DNA of 64,000 bases from Planctomycetota bacterium (GTDB lineage Bacteria; Planctomycetota; UBA1135; GCA-002686595), in contig JADJQU010000001.1 of the NCBI GenBank assembly GCA_016712565.1, positions 930,001 to 994,000 on the forward strand. Reading direction: 5' to 3'. Position 1 is the stretch's first letter. Every line of letters begins with the position of its first letter. Under the pieces are notes generated by a model. The model did not search any database. It had not been told where the DNA came from and worked only from the letters and a program-made list of their open reading frames with translations. Below are positions 35,694-44,279 of this stretch, one piece after another. A program made the position numbers and the translations under genes.

Positions 35694-38087
35694 TCAGGGC
35701 CGGATCACGAACTCGATCGCGTCGGAGAGCGAGGTGGCGTTGGGCGCGGCGAAGCCTGGATCGCGGGCCCAGAACTGGGCGTTGACCGTGGCGCCGGCCA
35801 CCAATCCCGGATCTCCTCCGGCGGCGATGATGCGGTTGAAGTCCACCGAAAGCCCGCCCGTGCAGTCGTTGCCGGTGGGGCTGCCGCCCGCGGGTTCCTC
35901 GGCCGTGCGCACCACCGGCGCGGCGAGGCACAGCGTGCCGCCCTGGAAGGGCTGGGCGGCGCGGCCCGCGCGGCTGTAGAGCAGGATGCCGGGCCGCTTG
36001 TTGCGCAGGTTCCGCACCACGATCTGGAACCCGTCGTCCAAGTGGGCGCTGGGCTCCCCGAACCAACCGATGCGGGGCGTGCAGCCCAGGGAATTCACCT
36101 TGGGCTCGCAGTAGGCCACCGGCGCCGACAGACCCCACTGGGTGCGGGCGATCACTTCGGGCGCCGCCATGCCCGTGGCGAACCAAGCGTCCAGCAGGTC
36201 GCGGCCCGTGGAGCCGTTGAAGGGGTGCGTGCCGTCGTTGGCGAGGTACAGGAACTGCACGTACTCCCAGCTGGTCGGCTGGTAGCAGAGCTCGATGTCC
36301 GCGCTCGCCGCGCCCAGGGGAGGCGTGAGCCTGACGTCCACCCAGTGCTCGAAGGTGCCGCCGGGGCCGGGATTGCCGAACTGGGTGGCGGGTTCCGGCA
36401 GGGCGTTGAACTCGCGCGCCTCGTCGTAGGAAAGGCCGTAGGGCGGGATGCGGTTGTCCCGGATCACCTGGTTGTTGAGCGCGAAGTGGAACGTCGGCTG
36501 CGCGCTCCCCGGGGCCGCGACGGAGAGCTCGGCCAGGGTGCCGCGCACCACGCCGGTCTGGCGGTCGAAGGCCAGCGGCGTGTTGGGATTGGCGCCGAAC
36601 TCGATCAGTTGGCGGGCCCAGAGCTGGGTCATGCCGAGCACCGCCTCGACGACGTGCGTGTTGGGGCCCGTTGGATCCACCAGCGTTTCCACCTGACGTG
36701 GCGCGCCGTCCACCATCGCGGTGATCGGCCCGTACTCGCCGTCCGTGCGCAAGAGGCCGCCGTCGACGGAGTACCAGCGCGTGCGGAGCCACATGCGCCG
36801 ACCTTCGGGATAGCCGGTGATCAGCTTGTGGCCGGTGCGGTTGACGATGCGAACCGTGCTGCCCTCGACCACCGCCAGGCCCGCGGCATCCCTGAGGGTC
36901 TCCCGCGCCCTGTCGGCGCCCGAGTCGATGGCCGCCACCAGCTCGGGCCAGTAGGGACCGGAGGCCCGCAGGCGGCCCTGGGAGTCGAGCCACTTCATGG
37001 CCTCGCCCATCCAGTAGTTGCCGCCGGTCAGATCGTGGCGCGGGTTGTCGGTGCGCTGCGGCGCCACGAGCAGATTGGCACCGCGGCCCTGAACCGGGGG
37101 CATGTGGCAGGTCTGGCAGGAGAAGCTGCGGGGCGTGCCGTCGGCATAGTGGCCGTCGGGGCGCACGCGCACGGCGGACCGCCACGCTTCCTCGAGGGAT
37201 CCTGCACGCAACTCCACGGGCAGTTCGCGGAACTTCGACACGGGAAGCGTGTCGAGGCTGGAGGCCCGGTGCTCGCTCGCCGTGCGCTCCACCACGCCGT
37301 ACTTGTGGGGTTCGTTGAGGAAGGCGGCCTTCTGCTCCACGGGCGAACCGGGCACGCCGCTCGACTTGCCGGGGGGCAGCGGGATCGGAGCCCCATTGTT
37401 GTGCGCCAGGTCGCCGACGATCGGATTCGACACGTCGTGGCAGGTGGCGCACAGGTCGCTCGAGCGATGGAACTGGGACTGCATCCACGGATGGGAGGCG
37501 GTCGCGTTGTCGTAGGGGCCCAGGCGCTCGGCGCCGCCCCAGATCACGTGCATGCCGCTGCCGCGGAAGGCCTTGGGAGGCGAGCCTCCGTCGTGGGCGA
37601 GGAAGGGCGCCTGCTGCACGCCGGCATGCTCGGAACCGTCCGGGTCCGTGAGCTTGTGGCAAACCTCGCAGGAGACGCCGTCGAGGTCCATGTTGGTGAA
37701 CGCCGAGCCGTCCGAGGGCTCCGCGCGCCCGGCGAGCCAACCGATCGGCACGTGGCAGCGCATGCAGAAGTTGCCGGAGCCGGGGAAGTCCTGCTCGGCC
37801 ACGGTCAGGGCGGCCCAGAACATCGGATCACTGGAGGCGTGGCCCATCATGCTGCCGCGCCAGTTGGTCCAGGGATCGCTCTCCTCCTCCATGTCCGGAT
37901 GGCAGAAGAAGCACGACGGGTCGATGTTCGAGTGGCAGGCGGAGCAAATCACCGAACTCGTCGGCACCGCCACCTGACCCGGCTGCGTGCCGGGTTGCTG
38001 CACCTCGGTGGGGGGGGTCTGCGCCGCCACGGCCGCCGCCACGAGCAAGGCGCCCGTGAGCAGCGAGAACAGTTGTTTCGGTCTCAT
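35694..38087 (-). CDS. Secreted multihaem cytochrome c protein (six CxxCH) with C-terminal planctomycetal domain
   Basis: The protein of about 797 residues has a signal peptide (LFSLLTGALLVAAAVAA, cut before QTPP). Six haem-binding sites follow in the N-terminal half: CSACH, CFFCH, CMRCH, CEVCH, CATCH and CQTCH. Then comes a beta-rich middle (VNRTGHKLITGYPEGRRMWL) of the kind found in NapC/NirT-associated multihaem proteins. The last 110 residues (ILLYSRAGRAAQPFQ to ARDPGFAAPNATSLSDAIEF) match a C-terminal domain common in secreted planctomycete proteins. It probably mediates extracytoplasmic electron transfer; donor and acceptor are unknown. The ATG at 38087 gives the clean signal peptide; a start 12 codons earlier does not. 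A paralogue lies immediately upstream. Confidence 0.85.
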   Translation of the reverse strand: MRPKQLFSLLTGALLVAAAVAAQTPPTEVQQPGTQPGQVAVPTSSVICSACHSNIDPSCFFCHPDMEEESDPWTNWRGSMMGHASSDPMFWAALTVAEQDFPGSGNFCMRCHVPIGWLAGRAEPSDGSAFTNMDLDGVSCEVCHKLTDPDGSEHAGVQQAPFLAHDGGSPPKAFRGSGMHVIWGGAERLGPYDNATASHPWMQSQFHRSSDLCATCHDVSNPIVGDLAHNNGAPIPLPPGKSSGVPGSPVEQKAAFLNEPHKYGVVERTASEHRASSLDTLPVSKFRELPVELRAGSLEEAWRSAVRVRPDGHYADGTPRSFSCQTCHMPPVQGRGANLLVAPQRTDNPRHDLTGGNYWMGEAMKWLDSQGRLRASGPYWPELVAAIDSGADRARETLRDAAGLAVVEGSTVRIVNRTGHKLITGYPEGRRMWLRTRWYSVDGGLLRTDGEYGPITAMVDGAPRQVETLVDPTGPNTHVVEAVLGMTQLWARQLIEFGANPNTPLAFDRQTGVVRGTLAELSVAAPGSAQPTFHFALNNQVIRDNRIPPYGLSYDEAREFNALPEPATQFGNPGPGGTFEHWVDVRLTPPLGAASADIELCYQPTSWEYVQFLYLANDGTHPFNGSTGRDLLDAWFATGMAAPEVIARTQWGLSAPVAYCEPKVNSLGCTPRIGWFGEPSAHLDDGFQIVVRNLRNKRPGILLYSRAGRAAQPFQGGTLCLAAPVVRTAEEPAGGSPTGNDCTGGLSVDFNRIIAAGGDPGLVAGATVNAQFWARDPGFAAPNATSLSDAIEFVIRP

Positions 38088-38183
38088 GCTGGGTCGGGCG
38101 TGTCCTGCCGGCACACGCCCCAACGTGCCCCCAAGCCTACCTCACCGGCGTGACCCCGGGGCCATCTCGCCCGGGCTTTGGCT

Positions 38184-40544
38184 TCAAGGCCCGATCACGA
38201 ACGCCAGGGCGTCCGTAAGGGTCGTGTTGTTGGGGGGCGAGAAGCCCGGATCGCGGCCCCAGAACTGGGCGTAGACGGCGACGCCGGCCACCAGGCCCGG
38301 ATCGACGCCCGCGGCGATCACGGCATTGAAGTCCACGGACAGTCCGCCGCTGCAGTCGTTGCCCGTGGGGCTGCCGCCCGAGGTCTCGATGGTGCCGCGG
38401 CGGATCGGCGGGGCGAGGCACAGGATGCCGCCGCTGAAGGGCGTCGTGGCGGGCCCGGCGCGGGAGTACAGCAGGAGACCGGGCCTCCGGTTGCGCAGGT
38501 TCTTCGCCACGATCTGGAAGCCCTGGCCCGCGGTGGCGCTGGCCTTGCCGAACCAGCCGATGCCCGGCGCGCAGCCCAGGGAATTGACCTTGGGAGTGCA
38601 ATAGCTCTCGGGCATGTCCACGCCCCATTGGGCGCGGGCAATCACCTCGGGAGCCGCCATGCCGGTGGCGAGCCACGCGTCGAGCATGTCCTGGCCGGTG
38701 GTGGCCAGGTTCGCGATGGAGCCGGTGTTGGCGAGCAGCAGGAACTGGATGTACTCCCAGCTCGTGGGCTGATAGAGCAGCTCGATCTCGCCGCGGGCCG
38801 CGCGGGTGGGCGGGGCCAGGGGCAGGTCGGCCCAGTGCTGGTACGTGCCGCCCGGACCGGGGTTCCCGAACTGGGTCGGCGGCACCGGCAAGGCGTTGTA
38901 GGTGCGCGCCTCGTCGTAGGAGAGCCCGTAAGGCGGGATCCGATTGTCGCTGATCTGCTCGTTGTTGAGGGCGAAGTGCAGGGTCGGGAACACGGTCCCC
39001 GGCGCCGACGCCGCCAGTCCGCCCAGGGTCTGGGTCACGGCCCCGCTCACGCGGTCGAAGGCCAGGGGCAGCGAGGCCGAGAGCCCGAAGCCCAGCAGTT
39101 GCTGGGCCCATTGCTGGGTCATCCCGTTGTTGGCTTCGATCAGGTGGGTCTTGGGATCGTGGGGGTGGAGCAGCGTGTCCACCTGGCGGGGCTGGCCGTT
39201 GACCACGGCCGTGATGGCGCCGTACTCGCCGTCCGTGCGCAAGAGCGAGCCCTGGGCGTTGTACCAGCGTGTGCGCACCCACAGTCGGCGGCCCTCGGGG
39301 TAGCCGGTGATCAGCTTGTGGCCGGTGCGGTTCACGATGCGCAGCGTGTCGCCGATCACGGTCAGCCCCGCCGCATCGGCCAGGGTCTCCTTGGCGCGCA
39401 CGGCGCCCGAATCGATGGCGGCGATCTGCTCGGGCGTGAAGGGGTAGTCGACGCGCAGACGGCCCTGGGCTTCGAGCCACTTCATGGCCTCGCCCATCCA
39501 GTAGTTGCCGCCGGTCAGGTCGTGCCGCGGGAGGTCGTTGCGCGTGGGCGCGCCGGTCATGTTGCAGGCCGCGCCCACGGTGGGGCGCATGTGGCAGCTC
39601 TGGCAGCTGTAGAGGCGATCGGTGCCGTCGGCGTAGTCGCCGCCGGTGCCCGCCAGTTGCGCCGCGTCGAAGGTCTTGCGCAGGGAGCCGGACTTGAGCT
39701 CGGCGGGCAGTTCATGGAACTGGGCCACCTCGAGCGTGGAAAGCTCGGAGGCTCGGTGCTCGCTCGAAGTGCGTTCCACCACGCCGTACTGGTGGGGGAA
39801 GTTCTTGAACGCGGCCTTGGTGGTCACGGGCGCGCCGAGCACTCCGCTGAAGCTGCCCACGGGCAGGGGCAATTGGGCGCCGTTGTTGTGGGCCAGGTCG
39901 CCGGTGATGGGGTTGGACACGTCGTGGCAGGTGGCGCACAGGTCCGAGCTTCGGTGCAGCCGCGACTGAATCCAGCCGTGGGGGGCCGTGACGGCGTCGT
40001 TGTAGGGGCCCAGGCGCTCGAAGCTGCCCCAAAGGACGTACATTCCGCTGCCGCGGAAGGCCTGCTTGGGCGTGCCGCCGTCGTTGGCCACGAAGGGCGC
40101 ATTCTGCACCCCGATGTGCTCGGAATCGTCGGGGTTGGTGAGCTTGTGGCACAGCTCGCAGGTGACTCCGTCGAGGTCGGAATTGAAGAGGCCCGAGCCG
40201 TCCGTGGGCGTGGAGCGGCCGGCCAGCCAGCCCGGGGCCACGTGGCAGCGCAGGCACAGATCCCCCGCGCCGTTGAAGTCCTGCTCGGCCACGGCCAGGG
40301 TGGCCCAGAACAAGGGGTCGCTGGAGGCGTGGCCCATCATGCTGCCCTGCCACTGGTACCAGGGCTCCGTCTGGGGATCCACGTAGGCGTGGCAGAAGGA
40401 GCAGTTCCAGGAGGGCAGCGGCGGCGTGACCTCGCCGGGCTGGGTGCCGGGCTGCTGGACTTCCGTCGGGACGGATTGCGCTGCGAAGGCGGCGACCGCC
40501 AGGAGGGCGGCCGATACGATCGAGACGAGGGCGGTGGGGCGCAT
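38184..40544 (-). CDS. Secreted multihaem cytochrome c protein (five CxxCH), paralogue of the next gene
   Basis: The 786-residue product is collinear with its neighbour at 35694-38087 over its whole length. A signal peptide (MRPTALVSIVSAALLAVAAF) is followed by PTEVQQPGTQPG, identical in both. Haem sites are CSFCH, CLRCH, CELCH, CATCH and CQSCH; the second site of the paralogue (CFFCH) is replaced by a shortened VDPQTEPW segment. The middle shares VNRTGHKLITGYPEGRRLWV and the C-terminus shares GSPTGNDCSGGLSVDFN. The two genes are 96 bases apart on the same strand and form a tandem duplication, probably in one transcript, with this copy first. The ATG at 40544 was preferred to a start 26 codons upstream for its signal peptide. 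Confidence 0.85.
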   Translation of the reverse strand: MRPTALVSIVSAALLAVAAFAAQSVPTEVQQPGTQPGEVTPPLPSWNCSFCHAYVDPQTEPWYQWQGSMMGHASSDPLFWATLAVAEQDFNGAGDLCLRCHVAPGWLAGRSTPTDGSGLFNSDLDGVTCELCHKLTNPDDSEHIGVQNAPFVANDGGTPKQAFRGSGMYVLWGSFERLGPYNDAVTAPHGWIQSRLHRSSDLCATCHDVSNPITGDLAHNNGAQLPLPVGSFSGVLGAPVTTKAAFKNFPHQYGVVERTSSEHRASELSTLEVAQFHELPAELKSGSLRKTFDAAQLAGTGGDYADGTDRLYSCQSCHMRPTVGAACNMTGAPTRNDLPRHDLTGGNYWMGEAMKWLEAQGRLRVDYPFTPEQIAAIDSGAVRAKETLADAAGLTVIGDTLRIVNRTGHKLITGYPEGRRLWVRTRWYNAQGSLLRTDGEYGAITAVVNGQPRQVDTLLHPHDPKTHLIEANNGMTQQWAQQLLGFGLSASLPLAFDRVSGAVTQTLGGLAASAPGTVFPTLHFALNNEQISDNRIPPYGLSYDEARTYNALPVPPTQFGNPGPGGTYQHWADLPLAPPTRAARGEIELLYQPTSWEYIQFLLLANTGSIANLATTGQDMLDAWLATGMAAPEVIARAQWGVDMPESYCTPKVNSLGCAPGIGWFGKASATAGQGFQIVAKNLRNRRPGLLLYSRAGPATTPFSGGILCLAPPIRRGTIETSGGSPTGNDCSGGLSVDFNAVIAAGVDPGLVAGVAVYAQFWGRDPGFSPPNNTTLTDALAFVIGP

Positions 40545-41120
40545 GCGGAAAGATCTTCTCGCCGAGTGGATGGACAAGGTGCCAGCCTCGTATTTTACCC
40601 CGGAAATTGGGTCCCGGGGCATGGCGGCGTCTTCATGATCCCGCGCAAAAAGCGTGCGGAAAACTACGCACTCGGTGAGTAGTTCGGTGGCCCACGCCCC
40701 GTGCGTCCAAGCTCGCGCCGCGCGCCGCCGGCTCAGCGCCGTCCAAGCCGCCCGGGAGGCCGCTCCGAACGCGAATCGTCCGCGCCGGAGGCGTTCCCGT
40801 GACGCGGCCCTCCGCGCGGTCCGGGGAACTGCCGCAGTCGCCCCCCCCTGTCGTTTCGATTCGCCGGGCCGATCCCGTCACCGCGCGACGCGATTCGATG
40901 CTCGGATTGACCCCGGCGGGGGGGCAGGCCTACGATCCGACGACGCTCCGGGGCTCCGCTTGCGGACGCCTTGACCGCCAGGTCCTGGGGCTCTGGACGA
41001 CTTCCGGGGGTCGGGCGGTCACCCGTTGCCTCGAGGACCGAACACACGGCCGGCCCCCCGAGGCCCGGCGCCCCGCACCGTCCCTTCCCAGGCCCCAGTC
41101 ACCCGACCCGAGGATCCGCC
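40545..41120. other. Divergent intergenic region between cytochrome and ornithine-lipid genes
   Basis: About 575 bases without a convincing gene on either strand; open frames are short, Arg/Pro-rich and lack family motifs. The transcription starts for the minus-strand cytochrome pair and for olsBA should lie here. One good promoter-like pair faces olsB and is listed separately. Confidence 0.6.
40907..40936 (+). promoter_or_regulatory. Candidate promoter for olsBA
   Basis: TTGACC and TACGAT are separated by 18 bases and point towards olsB. A start near 40943 would give a leader of roughly 180 bases, long enough for regulation, though I see no riboswitch-like fold in it. Confidence 0.4.
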
Positions 41121-42056
41121 GTGGAACCTGAAGCGCCCGCGATCGGCCGCCCGAGCGACTCGCCCCCCCGGCAGTACCCGCCCCACCCGGCGGGGATCCC
41201 GCCGGCAGTCCTCGGCGGCGGCACCTACGTGGCGCGCTTTGCCCGCGACGGACGGGACCTGGAGCGCATCCAGAAATTGCGCTTCGAGGTCTTCAACCGC
41301 GAGTTGGGGGAGGGACTGGACGCTTCCTGGAAGACGGGGCTCGACCAGGACCCCTACGACGAACACTGCCACCACCTGATGGTGCTCGACGGGGACGCCG
41401 ACCTGGTGGTCGGCACCTACCGCGTGCAGACCTGGGACATGGCCCGCGAGGGCGCCGGTTTCTACACCGCCGGCGAGTTCGATCTCTCCGACCTGCCGCC
41501 GGAGATGATCGAGCGCTCGGTGGAGACCGGCCGCGCCTGCGTGCACAAGGACCATCGCAACGGCCGCGTGATCACCTTGCTGTGGAAGGGACTGGCGAGC
41601 TACATGGTCCACGCGAAGCGCTCGATCCTCTTCGGCTGCTGCTCCTTGACCTCCCAGGACCCCCACGTGGCGCGCCAGACCTATGACTTCCTGGCCCGGG
41701 GCGGTTTCCTGCACCCGCGCTATCGAACGCTTCCGCGGCCCGACTTCGTTTGCTACGCCCCGGACTTCGTGCCCGACGTGGACGTGCCCTTCAACCTGCA
41801 GGCCCTGTTCGCGGCCTACTTGAAGATCGGCGCCTTGGTCACCGGCGAGCCCGCCCTGGACCGCGAGTTCAAGACCATCGACTTCCTCGCGCTGCTCGAC
41901 ACCGATCAGCTCGATCCCGCGGTGCGGCGGACGTTCTATCGTCACACCGAGGTGGAGCCCGCTCCGGAGCCGGCCGCGACCCCCGCGCCGTGGCCGCCGT
42001 CCCTCGCCGGAGGTTCCGCCGCCGCCGGCCATCCCGGGGCGCCCCGGCACCCGTGA
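41121..42056 (+). CDS. olsB: L-ornithine N-alpha-acyltransferase OlsB-like GNAT protein
   Basis: The 311-residue protein belongs to the hemolysin/OlsB group of acyl-ACP-using GNAT-like acyltransferases. Markers are IQKLRFEVFNRELGEGLDAS, DQDPYDEHCHHLMVLD, VVGTYRVQTWD, and SVETGRACVHKDHRNGRVIT, which matches the OlsB GR.CVH...RNG signature. It would acylate the alpha-amino group of ornithine with a 3-hydroxy fatty acid, the first step of ornithine-lipid synthesis. The following gene supplies the second step. The C-terminus is Pro/Ala-rich. The start is a GTG with GAGG ten bases upstream. Other members of this domain family make other N-acyl amino acids, so the amine substrate is inferred. Confidence 0.85.
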   Translation: MEPEAPAIGRPSDSPPRQYPPHPAGIPPAVLGGGTYVARFARDGRDLERIQKLRFEVFNRELGEGLDASWKTGLDQDPYDEHCHHLMVLDGDADLVVGTYRVQTWDMAREGAGFYTAGEFDLSDLPPEMIERSVETGRACVHKDHRNGRVITLLWKGLASYMVHAKRSILFGCCSLTSQDPHVARQTYDFLARGGFLHPRYRTLPRPDFVCYAPDFVPDVDVPFNLQALFAAYLKIGALVTGEPALDREFKTIDFLALLDTDQLDPAVRRTFYRHTEVEPAPEPAATPAPWPPSLAGGSAAAGHPGAPRHP

Positions 42057-42117
42057 CGGCGACCAGCGATCGGGTGGGGGGCCGCGGCGCGGCCTCTCAC
42101 GGGAGCGTTCCACGCCC

Positions 42118-42894
42118 GTGACGAGCCTGCGCGTGGCCTGGCGGGCGTGCGCCCTGCTCGCGGTGACGCTGGCCTATTTCGCGCTGTGGCGCGTGGGAGT
42201 CCTGTTCGTGGGCGCGCGTTCGGACCGGGGCCGGAGACTGCGCAGGCGCTGGATGGGCCGTTGGGCACGGGCCGTGGTGCGTGTCATCGGCGCCCGGGTG
42301 GAGGTCCAGGGCCCCGTGCCGCCAGCACCCTGCGTGCTGGTCTCCAACCACCTGGGCTACGTGGACATCCCCGTGCTCGCCTCCTGCACGGAACTGGTGT
42401 TCGTCTCGAAGATCGAGGTGCGCCAGTGGCCCTTGATCGGCCCCGCCGCGGCCGCCATCGGCACGATCTTCCTGGACCGCTCCTCGCGACGGGCGATTCC
42501 CGGCGTCAATGCGCAGATTTCCGAATCCCTGGCCGCGTCCGACCGCGTACTGTTCTTTCCCGAGGGCACCAGTACCTCCGGGGAGCAGGTCCTGCCCTTC
42601 AAGTCGTCCCTGCTGGAGCCCGCGGCGCAGAGTGGCTATCCTGTGTTCTGCGCGGCCGTGCACTACTCGACGCCCTCGGGGGAGGTGCCCGCGTCGCAAT
42701 CGGTCTGCTGGTGGGGGGACATGGAATTCACGCCGCACATTTTCGGGCTCCTGCGCTTGTCCGGGTTTCGGGCGCGGGTCGTATTTCATGCCGAACCCCA
42801 CGTCGGCCAGGGGCGCAAGCAACTCGCCGAACGGACCGAGCAGGCCGTGGTGGAGTTGCACCGGGACCTGCACCGGGGCCTTACCGCAACTTGA
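42118..42894 (+). CDS. olsA: Lyso-ornithine-lipid O-acyltransferase OlsA-like (PlsC family)
   Basis: The 258-residue protein has an N-terminal membrane helix (ACALLAVTLAYFALWRVGVL) and the PlsC motifs: NHLGYVD (the HX4D catalytic pair), a GTIFLDRS block and FPEGTS. It transfers a second acyl chain to the hydroxyl of the first fatty acid of lyso-ornithine lipid, or alternatively acylates lysophosphatidate. Its position 61 bases after the OlsB-like gene favours the ornithine-lipid role. Activity is at the cytoplasmic face of the membrane. The start is a GTG; a second hydrophobic patch (LIGPAAAAIGTIF) is part of the fold. Confidence 0.85.
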   Translation: MTSLRVAWRACALLAVTLAYFALWRVGVLFVGARSDRGRRLRRRWMGRWARAVVRVIGARVEVQGPVPPAPCVLVSNHLGYVDIPVLASCTELVFVSKIEVRQWPLIGPAAAAIGTIFLDRSSRRAIPGVNAQISESLAASDRVLFFPEGTSTSGEQVLPFKSSLLEPAAQSGYPVFCAAVHYSTPSGEVPASQSVCWWGDMEFTPHIFGLLRLSGFRARVVFHAEPHVGQGRKQLAERTEQAVVELHRDLHRGLTAT

Positions 42895-42926
42895 GCTCCG
42901 GCCCTTCACGCTGCAGCGCCTTCACC

Positions 42927-43499
42927 ATGCGAACGAACACCCAGTTGGTCCAGCGCAACACGGCGTTCCTGGCCCAGGCTCTGACGCTCCTGGAGTCGCT
43001 TTCCCCCGAGGTCTATGCGGCCCGTGAGGCGCCCTTCGACCGCGGCGGCGTGGGGGCGCACCTGCGCCACGTGCTCGACCACTACGACGCTTTCCTGGAG
43101 GGTGCGGAGCAGGGCTGCATCGACTACGACGCTCGCCGCCGGGACTCGGCCACGGAGGCGGAACTCGAGGTGGCCCGGGCGCGCCTCCGCCGAACCCTGA
43201 CCCGGATGGAGGCCTTCCAGGCCCGCGGCGATTCCGCGGACCGGCCGATCCTCGTGGTCATGGACGCGGGAGGAGACTCGGAGGCCCCCGGGCTCCCCCT
43301 GGGCGAGACTCCGCCCCCGACCCGGGGCGCTTCGAGCGTGGGCCGCGAGCTGCAGTATCTGATTGCCCACACGGTGCACCATTTCGCCCTGATGGCCGTG
43401 GCGCTGCGTCTGGCGGGCTTCGAGCCCCACGCCGATTTCGGCGTCGCGCCCTCGACCCTGCGCTTCGAGGCGAGGAATGGCGGCCCATGTGTACGTTGA
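42927..43499 (+). CDS. DinB-like metal-binding four-helix protein
   Basis: The 190-residue protein has a DinB-superfamily pattern: an early His in GGVGAHLRHVLDHYDAFLEG and a late His pair in YLIAHTVHHFALMAVALRLA, positions that form the three-His metal site. The helical composition and length fit. Members include thiol-dependent S-transferases and many uncharacterised proteins; no substrate is evident. It follows olsA by 32 bases and overlaps the next gene by 13 bases, so it belongs to the same transcript. The ATG was chosen for the helix TQLVQRNTAFLAQALTLLES that starts the fold. Confidence 0.75.
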   Translation: MRTNTQLVQRNTAFLAQALTLLESLSPEVYAAREAPFDRGGVGAHLRHVLDHYDAFLEGAEQGCIDYDARRRDSATEAELEVARARLRRTLTRMEAFQARGDSADRPILVVMDAGGDSEAPGLPLGETPPPTRGASSVGRELQYLIAHTVHHFALMAVALRLAGFEPHADFGVAPSTLRFEARNGGPCVR

Positions 43500-44245
43500 G
43501 CTGGACTCTGCTGGGCGGCGCGCCCGGGGAAGGCGGCTACTTCCTGGCCTTCAACCGCGATGAGCGGCGCACTCGCGCGGCGGGGCTCGCTCCGCGGGTG
43601 ATCGAGCAGGGCGGAGTCCGCGCCCTGGCTCCCATCGACGGCGAGGCCGGCGGCACGTGGATCGCGGTCAACGAGCTGGGCCTGTCGCTCTCGATCCTCA
43701 ACGGCTATCGATTCCAGGGGGCGGAGCCCGAGGCCTCTCGCACCTGGACCAGCCGCGGCCGACTGGTGCTCGAGCTGTGCGACGCCGCGAACCTGGAGGA
43801 ACTCTCGCGCCGCATCGCCGCGGTCCGACTGCAGGAGTATCGACCCTTCGAGCTGGCCTGCTTCGACAGCCGGGGCCGCGCGGGCCTGTCCACCTGGGAC
43901 GGGCGGCGGCTGTCCTTCCGGGAGCTTCACGCCGCGGACCGCCCCCTGGTCTCCAGCGCCTTCGACGACGAGGGGGCCCGCGGCCAGCGGCGCGCGCTGT
44001 TCGCGCGCTCGGTGACCGGGCGGGGCGGCGAGCGCGAGCTGGAGCGCTTCCACGCCAGCCACGAACCCAGTCGCGGCGCCTATTCACCTTGCATGCACCG
44101 CGAGGATGCCCACACCGTGAGCTTCACCCGGGTGCGCGTCACGGCCCAGGCCGTGACCCTGCAAACGAGCCCCGGCTCGCCCTGCCTCGCCGCGCCCGGC
44201 GTGAAGCAGGAACTGCAGCGGCGCGTGTACCTGCGCTCCACCTGA
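43487..44245 (+). CDS. NRDE-family (TANGO2-like) protein
   Basis: The 252-residue protein begins MCTLSW, with Cys2 positioned as an N-terminal nucleophile, and contains the signature FNRDERRTRAAG followed by APIDGEAGGTWIAVNELGLS. These are the defining motifs of the NRDE/TANGO2 (DUF833) family. A Cys directly after the initiator Met suggests an Ntn-hydrolase-like use, but function in bacteria is unsettled; haem trafficking has been proposed for eukaryotic members. Its start lies inside the end of the DinB-like gene, so translation is likely coupled. Confidence 0.85.
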   Translation: MCTLSWTLLGGAPGEGGYFLAFNRDERRTRAAGLAPRVIEQGGVRALAPIDGEAGGTWIAVNELGLSLSILNGYRFQGAEPEASRTWTSRGRLVLELCDAANLEELSRRIAAVRLQEYRPFELACFDSRGRAGLSTWDGRRLSFRELHAADRPLVSSAFDDEGARGQRRALFARSVTGRGGERELERFHASHEPSRGAYSPCMHREDAHTVSFTRVRVTAQAVTLQTSPGSPCLAAPGVKQELQRRVYLRST

Positions 44246-44279
44246 CGGCCTCGGGCCCGACCCTTTCCCGCGGTCCCAC

